Translations under genes and position numbers: made by a program | Shown here: positions 1 to 6,595 of the stretch, in pieces | Position numbering within the stretch: position 1 is the first letter of the stretch | Layout: each line of letters begins with the position of its first letter | Source: Akkermansiaceae bacterium UBA7890 | GTDB lineage: Bacteria; Verrucomicrobiota; Verrucomicrobiia; Verrucomicrobiales; Akkermansiaceae | Direction: 5' to 3' | DNA length: 9,027 bases | NCBI GenBank assembly: GCA_002501065.1 | Contig: DLRK01000064.1 | Coordinates: 1 to 9,027, forward strand | The notes under the pieces: model-generated | Told to the model about the DNA's origin: nothing | The model's input: only the letters and a program-made list of their open reading frames with translations | Database searches by the model: none

Positions 1-54
1 TCAACTGGACAGGAACCCTGAAGCTTTCTGCTCGGGGGACTGTTCGTTGCTGGA

Positions 55-543
55 GTGAATGAAATCGGTGAGGCTATTTCGGAGGAACTGAAGGAAATGA
101 ACGCAATTCCTGAGGAGAACACCCCTATTGGCGAGACCGCTCAAACAGACAACTTCGCCGTAACGGTTAAAAAGGCAGAGATCACTATGAAGCTTGCAGA
201 CGATTCAGGAGTCTTTACTGCCTCCCCTTCAAAAGGGGGCATGTTCATTACGGTTCTATGGTCCTACAAGAATATCACCAGCGATCCAATTAGCTCCTTT
301 TCCACACCAACTGTATACCTGCTCTCTCCCGAGGGCACCAGATACAGCGCGGATGTGGAAGCATCTGGTGTCTTCGCATCCATCTCTGATCAAGATGAAA
401 ACATACTCAGCGATTTAAATCCCGGCATCGAGGTGAATGCTGCAGACGCATTCGAAGTCAGCAAAGATCTATACGAGAAACAGTCCGGACAGTGGAGGAT
501 TCTGATTGATGCCGACCGGAACGTCGTGTTCCCGGCACCATAA
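55..543 (+). CDS. DUF4352-like protein, N-terminus uncertain
   Basis: A 162-residue product read from a GTG codon. Its core (about residues 32-155) has the pattern of DUF4352-type immunoglobulin-like domains: a first strand DNFAVTVKKAEIT, then SKGGMFITVLWSYKNITSDPI at about 59-79, where a buried strand leads into an N-x-T/S turn, then VYLLSPEGTRYSAD and a final strand ending RNVVF. Such domains are usually exported or membrane-anchored and have no known catalytic role. The start is doubtful. The same frame stays open back to a TGA at 19-21 and would encode a short hydrophobic run (LLGGLFVAGV) just before the GTG, so a membrane anchor may have been lost or may lie out of frame at the window edge. 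The gene is visibly less GC-rich than the minus-strand genes. It stands alone on the plus strand. Family assignment is by pattern only. Confidence 0.6.
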   Translation: MNEIGEAISEELKEMNAIPEENTPIGETAQTDNFAVTVKKAEITMKLADDSGVFTASPSKGGMFITVLWSYKNITSDPISSFSTPTVYLLSPEGTRYSADVEASGVFASISDQDENILSDLNPGIEVNAADAFEVSKDLYEKQSGQWRILIDADRNVVFPAP

Positions 544-795
544 CCAGGTTTGCCGTTCGGAAACCAAGAGGCTTCACCAAGCCGCTATGACACGAATTCC
601 GAGCCGGTGACTTCTCACAAAAACCAGGGACCAGTAGCGGCCAGCAGAAGAAAAACGATTCTCTTCATAGTGCCGTGATTCCAAGCACATGCCGGGCGGG
701 GGCGACAATGGTGCTGCGTCCCGGGGATTTTTGGGCACAGGACTGGCCCTGGTGGTCTCCCTGCCCGCCAAGTCCTGCAAACTAGGGGGGACTAG
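544..795. other. intergenic stretch, no convincing gene
   Basis: About 250 bases between the DUF4352-like gene and the 3' end of tRNA-Asp. Two small stem-loops follow the stop codon: GGTTT/AAACC at 547-565, and GGCTT/AAGCC with a CACC loop at 570-583. Neither has a following T-tract. A CCGGG/CCCGG pair (692-696 and 720-724) is followed by GGATTTTTGG and is at best a weak terminator. ACTAG/CTAGT at 781-796 lies at the tRNA 3' end. A 68-codon minus-strand reading frame covers most of the stretch but shows no family motif or start signal. Confidence 0.35.
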
Positions 796-872
<77 letters not shown>

Positions 873-964
873 GCTTCAGTGGGCGCGCAAGCTAAGAGGA
901 TTCCTTCCCTCAGGCAAATCTAAAATCGGGATTCAGTCTGCCGGAAGACGCTGGAAAGGAAGGA

Positions 965-1918
965 TTATCCCTCTCCCCTCAAACGGGCCACCGCTCCTTC
1001 CAGGCTTTCCCGGTCTTCCACGGCAAGAACCTCCGCGCACTTTTCCGTGTCGATTCGTCCCATCAATCCGGTCAGCACCTTGCCGGGACCGAGTTCAATA
1101 AAGAGGCGATGCCCCCGGTCGAGGAGGAGTCGCATCGATTCCTCCCAGCGCACCGATCCGGTCACCTGCGAGGTCAGGGTCTCCCGGATCCGAGCGGGAT
1201 CACTGACTTCTTCAGCGGCATAGTTGCATATCACCGGCAACCGTGGCACTCCCACCCCGGCCCCACCCAGAGCCTCCCCCAGTTTCTCCTGGGCCCCCGC
1301 CATCAGGCGCGAATGATAAGCCCCGGCCACCTTGAGTTTGCGCCCCATCCGGATCCCCCGTTCCCTGGCGAGGTCCACGGCCCGGTCTATTCCCCCGCTG
1401 GATCCGGAGAGCACGATCTGTCCCGGGGCATTGAAATTGGCCACGTCCACCTCGCAATCCTTCGCCAGTCCGCGAACCGCCTCTTCTTCACCACCAATCA
1501 TGGCCGCCATCGCCCCGTCGGTGGCCTCACAGGCCTCGTCCATGAAAGCCCCGCGCTTGGCCACCAGTCGGAGGCCATCCTCAAAGCCGAAAGTCCCCGC
1601 CGCGGTGTGAGCCGTCATTTCCCCGAGGGACAAACCCGCAGCAGCCACCGGCTGGAGGGAGGGTACTTCTTCCTGCAGGACCTCCAGCAGGGCCAGCCCA
1701 TGGACGAAAAGGGCCGGTTGGCAATTGGCTGTCCTGGTGAGCTCTTCCCCGGGGCCCTCGAAGATAATCGAACTCAGCGAGCGTCCCAGCACCGCGTCTG
1801 CCTTTTCGAAGGCGGTGGTGGCGGCGGGAAAGATCTCCACCAGGTCCCGTCCCATTCCAACCCTTTGCGCACCCTGCCCCGCAAACAACAATACCGCCTC
1901 CTGTGTCCTCGTGCTCAT
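965..1918 (-). CDS. fabD: malonyl-CoA:ACP transacylase (FabD)
   Basis: FabD moves the malonyl group from CoA to acyl carrier protein in the cytoplasm, supplying type II fatty acid synthesis. The 317-residue product has the family's usual length (about 310). It shows the N-terminal GQGAQ motif (14-18) with the oxyanion-hole Gln15, the nucleophile elbow GLSLGE (95-100) with catalytic Ser97, the malonyl-carboxylate-binding Arg122 in KRG, NFNAPGQIVLSG (161-172) of the ferredoxin-like subdomain, and catalytic His202 in AYHS. The elbow has Leu where Escherichia coli has His, a variant also found in other FabD lineages. The start ATG gives MSTRTQEAVLLFAGQGAQ, which puts GQGAQ at the normal distance. 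No good Shine-Dalgarno precedes it. It follows the glycerate kinase gene by 51 bases, so cotranscription is likely. No fabH, fabG or acpP is adjacent. Confidence 0.96.
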   Translation of the reverse strand: MSTRTQEAVLLFAGQGAQRVGMGRDLVEIFPAATTAFEKADAVLGRSLSSIIFEGPGEELTRTANCQPALFVHGLALLEVLQEEVPSLQPVAAAGLSLGEMTAHTAAGTFGFEDGLRLVAKRGAFMDEACEATDGAMAAMIGGEEEAVRGLAKDCEVDVANFNAPGQIVLSGSSGGIDRAVDLARERGIRMGRKLKVAGAYHSRLMAGAQEKLGEALGGAGVGVPRLPVICNYAAEEVSDPARIRETLTSQVTGSVRWEESMRLLLDRGHRLFIELGPGKVLTGLMGRIDTEKCAEVLAVEDRESLEGAVARLRGEG

Positions 1919-1969
1919 CCCCGCGGGTCATAGGGAATGGCCTTGAAAGATCCAGCGCATAGTGACCCA

Positions 1970-3094
1970 CTACTCGTCTTCCCAGTGCCTGAGGAGTCCG
2001 GCCACTTCCCCCCCCATTTTCCGGACCAGTTCCTCCGCCCGGAACATGCACTCGTCCTCACCGAGGCCGAACGACTCCAGCGAAAAAGTGGCATCAAACC
2101 ACTGGCACTCTTCCACGATGGGATCCACCCGTCCTCCGACTGCCACGATCCTCTTCCCGTGTTCCCGGGCCAGGAGCGCAAGGCCCATGGGAGCCTTTCC
2201 CCGCAAGGTTTGCCCATCGAGAGCCCCCTCCCCAGTCACTACGAAATCAGCCGCCGCCATCTGGGCGGGCAATTCCAGGGCATCCGCCACCATGTTGAAT
2301 CCATTCCGCAGGCGAGCCCCCGCAAAGCACATCAACCCGAAGCCAAGACCGCCTGCGGCCCCCGCCCCGGGAGTCTCCGCCGCCTCGGTGGTTCCGGTCA
2401 CCTGCACCAACCGGGTCAACGCTTCTTCGAGGAACCGGATCTCGTCTTCACCTGCCCCCTTCTGGGGAGCATAGACCGCACTGGCCCCATGCGGGCCCAG
2501 GAGGGGATTCTCCACATCGCAGGCCACCTCGATGGGCGGGAGTTCAAGCAGTCCGGTTGTGTCCACCGAAGCCAGGTTCACCAGACAGGCCGGCACGGGG
2601 TCCAGCTCTGTCCCGCCGGAGTCCAGGAACTTCACCCCCAGGGCGGCCAGCATTCCCGCACCACCGTCGTTGGTGGCACTACCGCCGATCCCGATCAGGA
2701 TCCGCCGGGCTCCCTCATTTACCGCATCACGGATCATCGAACCCGTGCCGAAGGTGGAGGAGTGCAGCACGTCGCGTGATTCCGCCGGAATGCGCCACAG
2801 TCCGCTGGCCTCCGCCATCTCCAGGGCCGCTTCCAGTTCTCCGGACGCATCAGGCAACAACCCGTAGCGCGCCTCCACCGGATTGTGCAGTGCATCGAAA
2901 GACTCGCAGGACCGCCACTGCCCATTCAACGCTGTCACCATCGACTCGGTGAATCCCTCTCCTCCATCGGCGATGGGGCAAACGACCAGGTCGTCTGAGG
3001 AACCCGCTTCCCTCAACCCATCCCGCAGGGCCTCGCATGCCTCGGTGGCGGTCAGAGACCCCTTGAACTTGTCACAGGCAATGAGGACACGCAT
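1970..3094 (-). CDS. glycerate kinase, class I (GarK/GlxK family)
   Basis: This enzyme phosphorylates D-glycerate with ATP in the cytoplasm. Members of this family form 2-phosphoglycerate, linking glyoxylate, glycolate or sugar-acid breakdown to lower glycolysis. The 374-residue product carries the family hallmarks: DKFKGSLTA at 8-16, PIADGGEGF at 40-48, STFGTG at 113-118, GIGGSATNDGGAG at 135-147, DVENPLLGPHGA at 193-204, GAGAAGGLGFG at 243-253 and VTGEGALDGQT at 286-296. I chose the ATG giving MRVLIACDKFKGSL because family members begin there. The frame is open 22 codons further upstream, but that extension is not family-like. No Shine-Dalgarno is visible. The 108 bases upstream, back to the GH29-like gene, may hold a weak promoter (TTGGGA, 17 bases, TAAACC). 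garK and glxK cannot be told apart here. Confidence 0.95.
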   Translation of the reverse strand: MRVLIACDKFKGSLTATEACEALRDGLREAGSSDDLVVCPIADGGEGFTESMVTALNGQWRSCESFDALHNPVEARYGLLPDASGELEAALEMAEASGLWRIPAESRDVLHSSTFGTGSMIRDAVNEGARRILIGIGGSATNDGGAGMLAALGVKFLDSGGTELDPVPACLVNLASVDTTGLLELPPIEVACDVENPLLGPHGASAVYAPQKGAGEDEIRFLEEALTRLVQVTGTTEAAETPGAGAAGGLGFGLMCFAGARLRNGFNMVADALELPAQMAAADFVVTGEGALDGQTLRGKAPMGLALLAREHGKRIVAVGGRVDPIVEECQWFDATFSLESFGLGEDECMFRAEELVRKMGGEVAGLLRHWEDE

Positions 3095-3202
3095 GGCATC
3101 GGAGCACGAATCTGCAGGTTTAAGTGAACCAGATTGGTGTCCCAAGGCAAGTCTGCACAAGGCCGTGACTGTGCTGCAACGGGATGACTTGCGTGGGAGA
3201 TC

Positions 3203-4336
3203 TCAGTAAGATCTGGCCCCATCCCTTAACTTCGCGCCCTCCTGGCCAAGCTCCCTGAGGACCCGCAGGATTCCCGGGGGCATCCTGCCGTCCGCAGTCA
3301 CCTTAGCATCCAGGGTCACGGCGCCCCCTTCAGAATTGATATGATCAATCCGATCCTTCAGCATGGGAACGTCAAATCTGGAAACCCCACCTGCCCCCCA
3401 CCCCTCACCGACCGGCAGGAGGAGATGCCAGACAACGCCTTCCGGAGCCGGGAAATTCGCGGGCGTCAGCAACTTTCCCCTGCCCTTCTTGGTTCGTTGA
3501 TGGAAGCCGTGGTTCTCCCCCGAAGTGAAGGTCTGGTGCGGACACAATTTCCCGCGGGTACAGAGTGAAAGGATCGGATGAGCTCCGGCATTAAAGGCCA
3601 GCTCAGCGGCGGGATTACCTGAACGGACAGCCTCGATCCAGGTGTCGACATTGTATCTCTCCTTCCTCAGGGCTTCGTAGGCGTCCCTCATCTCGGTCTT
3701 GTAGCCGTCGAACCACCATCCCGACACCAGCTTCCCGTAGCGTCTTGACCATTCGCCACACACCTCCCCCCAGTTCCTGAGAAAGGTGGGGTTCGGCGCC
3801 TGATTCTCACTGCGCCTGAACCCCTTGACCTTACGACCATTAGTCATCGGATCGACCCCGGGGCCGACCGGTTTGCCGTCAATGCTGGGCAAAGTGTCTC
3901 CCATGGCCTTGATAACCTTGTAATGGCGCATGGGCGCACGTGCCGTCATGTAGATGATGAGTCTGATATCCCGCTCGGCAAGCTGCTGCCCGATCTCCAG
4001 CACGAGATCGCGCTTCGAGGTCCATACCCCGTTTCCAACCCCCAGCAGTTTCTCATACGTGCTGTTGGGCGCACAATATCTGCCCCAGTGCTGCCCGATA
4101 ACAAAGATGACGTGGCCGGCCCCGGTGCTTTCGATTTCCTGCGCGAATCGTTTCACCTCAAAGGATTCAACGGCGCGGTTATAGGACTGGGGCGAATGAT
4201 CCTTGAAGGCCTCGTAATGGAACATCAGCCCGTAACCACTCTTCCGCAACCAGCGCTCCTTCACAGGGGCCTCCGCCTGGAGCGCACCTGTCAGCAGGGC
4301 AGGCAATAGGGCCACGAACCAATTGAGCCTGATCAT
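3203..4336 (-). CDS. secreted GH29-like (alpha-L-fucosidase-related) protein
   Basis: A 377-residue protein with a signal peptide (hydrophobic 6-19, cleavage likely after Ala21 or Ala23), so it should act in the periplasm or outside. The mature part follows a GH29 catalytic barrel: W29 to GLMFHYEAF (36-44), a VIFVIGQHWGRYCAPN strand and loop (76-91), WTSKRDL (105-111) followed by a helix and IRLIIYMTA (124-132), and WWFDGY (207-212). Asp210 there aligns with the GH29 nucleophile. Near the C-terminus, KVTADGRMPPGILRVLRELG resembles the end of the barrel. It lacks the C-terminal beta-sandwich of many GH29 enzymes and replaces the usual His-His-Asp-Gly-Phe segment with QHWGRYC, so fucosidase activity is not assured. 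The start lies 3 bases after the esterase stop and has a good GGAG site, which indicates translational coupling. Confidence 0.8.
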   Translation of the reverse strand: MIRLNWFVALLPALLTGALQAEAPVKERWLRKSGYGLMFHYEAFKDHSPQSYNRAVESFEVKRFAQEIESTGAGHVIFVIGQHWGRYCAPNSTYEKLLGVGNGVWTSKRDLVLEIGQQLAERDIRLIIYMTARAPMRHYKVIKAMGDTLPSIDGKPVGPGVDPMTNGRKVKGFRRSENQAPNPTFLRNWGEVCGEWSRRYGKLVSGWWFDGYKTEMRDAYEALRKERYNVDTWIEAVRSGNPAAELAFNAGAHPILSLCTRGKLCPHQTFTSGENHGFHQRTKKGRGKLLTPANFPAPEGVVWHLLLPVGEGWGAGGVSRFDVPMLKDRIDHINSEGGAVTLDAKVTADGRMPPGILRVLRELGQEGAKLRDGARSY

Positions 4337-4339
4337 GGA

Positions 4340-5281
4340 TTACTCCGGCAGATGCTTCCTTAGAAATTCATCCACGGCCTTGACGGTCGGGAGAAACCAT
4401 TCCCGCATGTTCCAGAAGGGATGCGGGGCCCCGGGCATCATGACAAATTCATGGGGAATCCCGTGCTTGTCCAGTTTGCCGCAGAACTCGGTGTAACGAA
4501 CCCCCGGACGGTCCAGTTCGCCATCAATGAAAAGCATCGGAGGTGTCCGTTTGCTCACGTGGGTGAGTGGAGAGGCCTCCCGGTAGATCCCCGTTTTCTG
4601 AGCCGGAAGCGCTCCTCCCATGAAGTCGATGACGGCATCTCCTTCCGGTTTTCCGGCGGCCTTTTCAACACGCTCCACGACGTGGGCGGAAAGCAGGTTC
4701 ATCGGTCCGCACATCACAATGGCTGACTGCACATCCGAGGAGACCTCGAGGTTGTCGCCTTTCCCCTCGAAGCGCTCGATTCCGTTGGTGGCTGCCATGA
4801 ACCCGGAGAGATGTCCGCCCGCGGACCCTCCCAGGCAGGCGATCCGGTTCGAATCCACCTTGAAGCGCCTGGCATTCCTGCGTGTCCAGCGGATGGCGGC
4901 CTTGCAGTCATGCACCGCCGCGGGAAAAGGTTTCTCTCCACTAAGCCGGTATTGCGGGACCACACAGACGTAGCCCCGTTGCGTCAGGGCCTGGGCAAGG
5001 CTGGCAAAGATTCCCGGTCGTCCGTTCTGCCAGCCCCCGCCAAAATACAGGACGATGGCAGGGTACGGTCCTTCACCCCTGGCGGGTCGATAAAGATCCA
5101 GGGTCAGGCGCCGCTGTTTCCTTTCGTCCACATGGGTAAAGGTCATGTGTGGTTCCCTGAGCACGCCCTCAAGCATGTCAGGCTTTACCCGCGTGCGGTC
5201 AGCCAGGGTGGAAGATTTGTCCTGGGCCGGCAGAATTGGCCCCAGAAGGAGAACAGGCAACAGGGCGAGAGGATATTTCAT
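4340..5281 (-). CDS. secreted alpha/beta-hydrolase (esterase, BD-FAE/HSL-like)
   Basis: A 313-residue exported serine hydrolase. The N-terminus (MKYPLALLPVLLLGPILPA) is a signal peptide with likely cleavage after Ala19. The mature protein has LDLYRPA (61-67), then YFGGGW (79-84) at the oxyanion-hole position where relatives have HGGGW. VPQYRLSGEKPFPAAVHDCKAAIRW spans about 108-132. The nucleophile elbow GGSAGG (151-156) holds Ser153. The acid is probably Asp257 in DGELD, and His287 in APHPFW completes the triad. This is the layout of small esterases such as BD-FAE and hormone-sensitive-lipase types, which often remove acetyl or feruloyl groups from polysaccharides. It overlaps nothing and sits 67 bases downstream of the repeat-protein gene and 3 bases upstream of the GH29-like gene. 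The substrate is unknown. The pairing suggests a decorated glycan. Confidence 0.88.
   Translation of the reverse strand: MKYPLALLPVLLLGPILPAQDKSSTLADRTRVKPDMLEGVLREPHMTFTHVDERKQRRLTLDLYRPARGEGPYPAIVLYFGGGWQNGRPGIFASLAQALTQRGYVCVVPQYRLSGEKPFPAAVHDCKAAIRWTRRNARRFKVDSNRIACLGGSAGGHLSGFMAATNGIERFEGKGDNLEVSSDVQSAIVMCGPMNLLSAHVVERVEKAAGKPEGDAVIDFMGGALPAQKTGIYREASPLTHVSKRTPPMLFIDGELDRPGVRYTEFCGKLDKHGIPHEFVMMPGAPHPFWNMREWFLPTVKAVDEFLRKHLPE
4343..4346 (-). promoter_or_regulatory. Shine-Dalgarno GGAG of the GH29-like gene
   Basis: On the minus strand the sequence reads CCGGAGTAATCCATG. GGAG lies inside the last codons of the upstream esterase and the ATG follows after TAATCC, a 6-base spacer that includes the esterase stop codon. 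It is the clearest Shine-Dalgarno among the genes here and supports both the chosen start and coupling of the two genes. Confidence 0.65.
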
Positions 5282-5348
5282 CAGGACAGTCTGAAAGTCT
5301 GCAGGCGTGACCGCCCTTCGGAATCGCCTTGAACGGCCTCCAGGGCTT

Positions 5349-5774
5349 CTAGATCTGCCCTGTCACCAACGCGATCACAAAGGGGACCGGTATCACCCCC
5401 TCCGTCTTCAGGAGCTTCTTCCCATTGCCGTAAATCTTCACATATTGCCCCTCCCAGGTGAACAGCTTCTTTCCGTTCCCATAAGTCATCATGTGTTTCC
5501 CATCCCATTTATAGAGTTTCTTCCCGTTGCCGTAGGCCATGAGATGGACCCCGTCCCACCGGTAGAGTTTCTTCCCGTTGCTGTAGAGCATGATGTGCTG
5601 GCCATCCCACTTGAAGAGTTTCCTTCCGTTGGAGTAGGTCATGAGGTGCCTTCCATCCCATTTGTAGAGCTTCTTCCCGTTGTCGGCCTCCATGATGAAC
5701 GAATCCGCCCACGAAGTTGCCAGCGAGGCAAAGAACAGGATTGAAGAAGCGATCAGGAAGAGAAACCTTTTCAT
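5349..5774 (-). CDS. small exported protein of 17-residue repeats
   Basis: A 141-residue protein of unknown function. Residues 1-23 are a signal peptide (MKRFLFLIASSILFFASLA core, cleavage after the SWA at 21-23). From residue 32 it consists of five complete, gapless 17-residue repeats starting at 32, 49, 66, 83 and 100, plus a degenerate sixth at 117-126. The consensus is N-G-K-K-L-Y/F-K-W-D-G-x-H-x-M-x-Y-S/G, and a hydrophobic tail follows (VPFVIALVTG). Each unit looks like a beta-hairpin with turns at the Asp-Gly and Asn-Gly pairs, so the chain could close into a small beta-barrel or flower. The repeats recall the 4-fold beta-flower proteins more than MORN or WG repeats, but that is inference. 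The start is set by the signal peptide. The only strong ribosome site lies 24 bases upstream and serves a five-codon leader that overlaps this ATG. Confidence 0.85.
   Translation of the reverse strand: MKRFLFLIASSILFFASLATSWADSFIMEADNGKKLYKWDGRHLMTYSNGRKLFKWDGQHIMLYSNGKKLYRWDGVHLMAYGNGKKLYKWDGKHMMTYGNGKKLFTWEGQYVKIYGNGKKLLKTEGVIPVPFVIALVTGQI
5427..5681 (-). repeat. five in-frame 51-bp tandem repeats
   Basis: These 255 bases encode repeats 1-5 of the exported protein, each exactly 51 bases. Conserved blocks such as TTCCCGTTG and CCCATCCCA (plus strand) recur, but many third-codon positions differ between units. The array is therefore old enough to have diverged silently while the protein motif was kept. 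A partial sixth unit continues to about 5397. Confidence 0.9.
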
Positions 5775-5788
5775 GGAGATGAACTCAT
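5771..5788 (-). CDS. five-codon leader ORF overlapping the repeat-protein start
   Basis: On the minus strand an ATG encodes the pentapeptide MSSSP. Its TGA stop overlaps the repeat-protein start as ATGA. A perfect AGGAGG lies 10 bases before this mini-ORF's ATG, whereas the repeat-protein ATG has none at normal distance. It may be a translated leader that delivers ribosomes to the main start by coupling. Translation is inferred and the peptide itself is probably not functional. Confidence 0.35.
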   Translation of the reverse strand: MSSSP

Positions 5789-5798
5789 TTGGTGAAAC

Positions 5799-5804
5799 CC
5801 TCCT
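5799..5804 (-). promoter_or_regulatory. perfect AGGAGG Shine-Dalgarno upstream of the repeat protein
   Basis: The minus strand reads AGGAGG followed by GTTTCACCAA and ATG. The spacing (10 bases) suits the MSSSP leader ATG and is far too long (24 bases) for direct initiation at the repeat-protein ATG. Confidence 0.5.
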
Positions 5805-5883
5805 GAAAAGTAACCCGTTTTCCCGGTCTTGACCAGCGATCTAAATCCTCTCCCCTCCAACCGGGAACTCCATGGAAAGGAAA

Positions 5884-5909
5884 AACCGCAGGCCGGCAGA
5901 CCTGCGGTT
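5884..5909 (-). terminator. intrinsic terminator after the lipoprotein gene
   Basis: A perfect 9-bp stem, AACCGCAGG with CCTGCGGTT, encloses an 8-base loop. On the minus strand it runs directly into a T-rich tract (TTTTTCCTTTCC reading through the stem end). It begins 27 bases after the lipoprotein stop codon, where a rho-independent terminator is expected. It separates the lipoprotein from the repeat-protein block, which would therefore need its own promoter or read-through. Confidence 0.8.
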
Positions 5910-5936
5910 CTCCAGGAATCTCTTATGATTATTATC

Positions 5937-6551
5937 TCACTCCGCCACCTCTTCACCCGGAGCCTCTGAGGCTTCAAGGGCGGCGATCTCCGCATTCAAC
6001 TGGGTGGGGTCATAGTAGGCCAGCATCTCCACCACCTTGTCCTTTGACGTCCGGAAATCCATATGGATACGGAACTCGATCGCCTTATCGGTGATTCTCC
6101 CCGTCGCCTTCACGACAGCCCAGGCGTTGGTCCAGATCGTCGGTTCGTCGGGTCTGATCTCGCCAAAGGTTTCTCCGCCCCACGCCAGTGCTTCGGAGGA
6201 AAAATAGTTGGTATGAACATGGAGCTTCTCCACCGTCATGTCCTTCAGGAGAACCTTGTGAATCCTGTTCAGGCGGACGAGGTAGGCTTCTTTCCCGTTC
6301 ACCTCCAAGTCGTTCACGAACACCTCCACCTCATCACCATAAAAAGTCTCGGCGAATGCGATGTTCTCCTTCGACACCACTTCCTCGAAATACTTCGCGA
6401 TATTCTTTGTGATGTCGTCGCGGGTGCGGAGGTCTGATTTTTCACCGCCTGATGCGGTCTCTTCGTCCTTTGAGGCTTCACAGGAGAGAAGGGCCAGGCT
6501 TCCAAGCGGAAGAATGGCTCCCATGATAACTGAGCGAATTACTTTTTTCAT
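5937..6551 (-). CDS. NTF2/SnoaL-like lipoprotein
   Basis: A 204-residue predicted lipoprotein. The signal peptide (MKKVIRSVIMGAILPLGSLA) ends in LLSC, with lipidated Cys24. The following Glu is not an inner-membrane retention signal under the E. coli rule, so the outer membrane is likely. An acidic linker leads to one alpha+beta domain (about 40-190). That domain has the order of NTF2-like/SnoaL folds: a first helix IAKYFEEVV, an FAETFYGDEVEVFVND strand, then long strands LHVHTNYFSS, WTNAWAVVKATGRI, IEFRIHMDFR and KVVEMLAYYDP. No catalytic set can be assigned; such domains bind small ligands or act as isomerases. I chose the ATG directly before KKVIRS. A 15-codon upstream extension would push the lipobox out of place and would begin inside a likely promoter -10 element. 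No Shine-Dalgarno is obvious. Confidence 0.8.
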   Translation of the reverse strand: MKKVIRSVIMGAILPLGSLALLSCEASKDEETASGGEKSDLRTRDDITKNIAKYFEEVVSKENIAFAETFYGDEVEVFVNDLEVNGKEAYLVRLNRIHKVLLKDMTVEKLHVHTNYFSSEALAWGGETFGEIRPDEPTIWTNAWAVVKATGRITDKAIEFRIHMDFRTSKDKVVEMLAYYDPTQLNAEIAALEASEAPGEEVAE

Positions 6552-6595
6552 GATAGGTCTTTTTGGTTGTTCCCCGCCGTGGGCGACGAACTCCA

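Noticed and set aside
574..780. 68-codon minus-strand frame next to tRNA-Asp
   Set aside because: No recognisable motif and no ribosome site, and it is a length expected by chance in this composition.
1619..1636. GLSLGE instead of GHSLGE at the FabD active site
   Set aside because: The Leu variant occurs in other FabD lineages as far as I recall, and the Ser, Arg and His catalytic residues are intact, so it is not a sign of lost function.
1109..1933. 274-codon plus-strand open frame opposite fabD
   Set aside because: Lies wholly antisense to an unambiguous FabD. Its composition (Pro, His, Arg, Gly rich) is what GC-rich antisense frames give, and it shows no domain motif.
1937..2779. 280-codon plus-strand open frame opposite glycerate kinase
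   Set aside because: Antisense shadow of a well-supported enzyme gene; no motifs and no ribosome site.
3199..3215. Two AGATCT sites 5 bases apart at the end of the GH29-like gene
   Set aside because: Each is a 6-base palindrome, the stem would be short with no T-tract, and one overlaps codons, so it is not a terminator.
5427..5681. Regular 51-bp repeats considered as a CRISPR array
   Set aside because: There are no unique spacers between constant repeats, and the array is one continuous coding frame.
5307..5744. Plus-strand 145-codon frame with repeated LPVAV-type units
   Set aside because: The repetition is the mirror of the 51-bp sense repeats, whose length is a multiple of three. It has no signal peptide, and the sense frame has one plus a clear motif.
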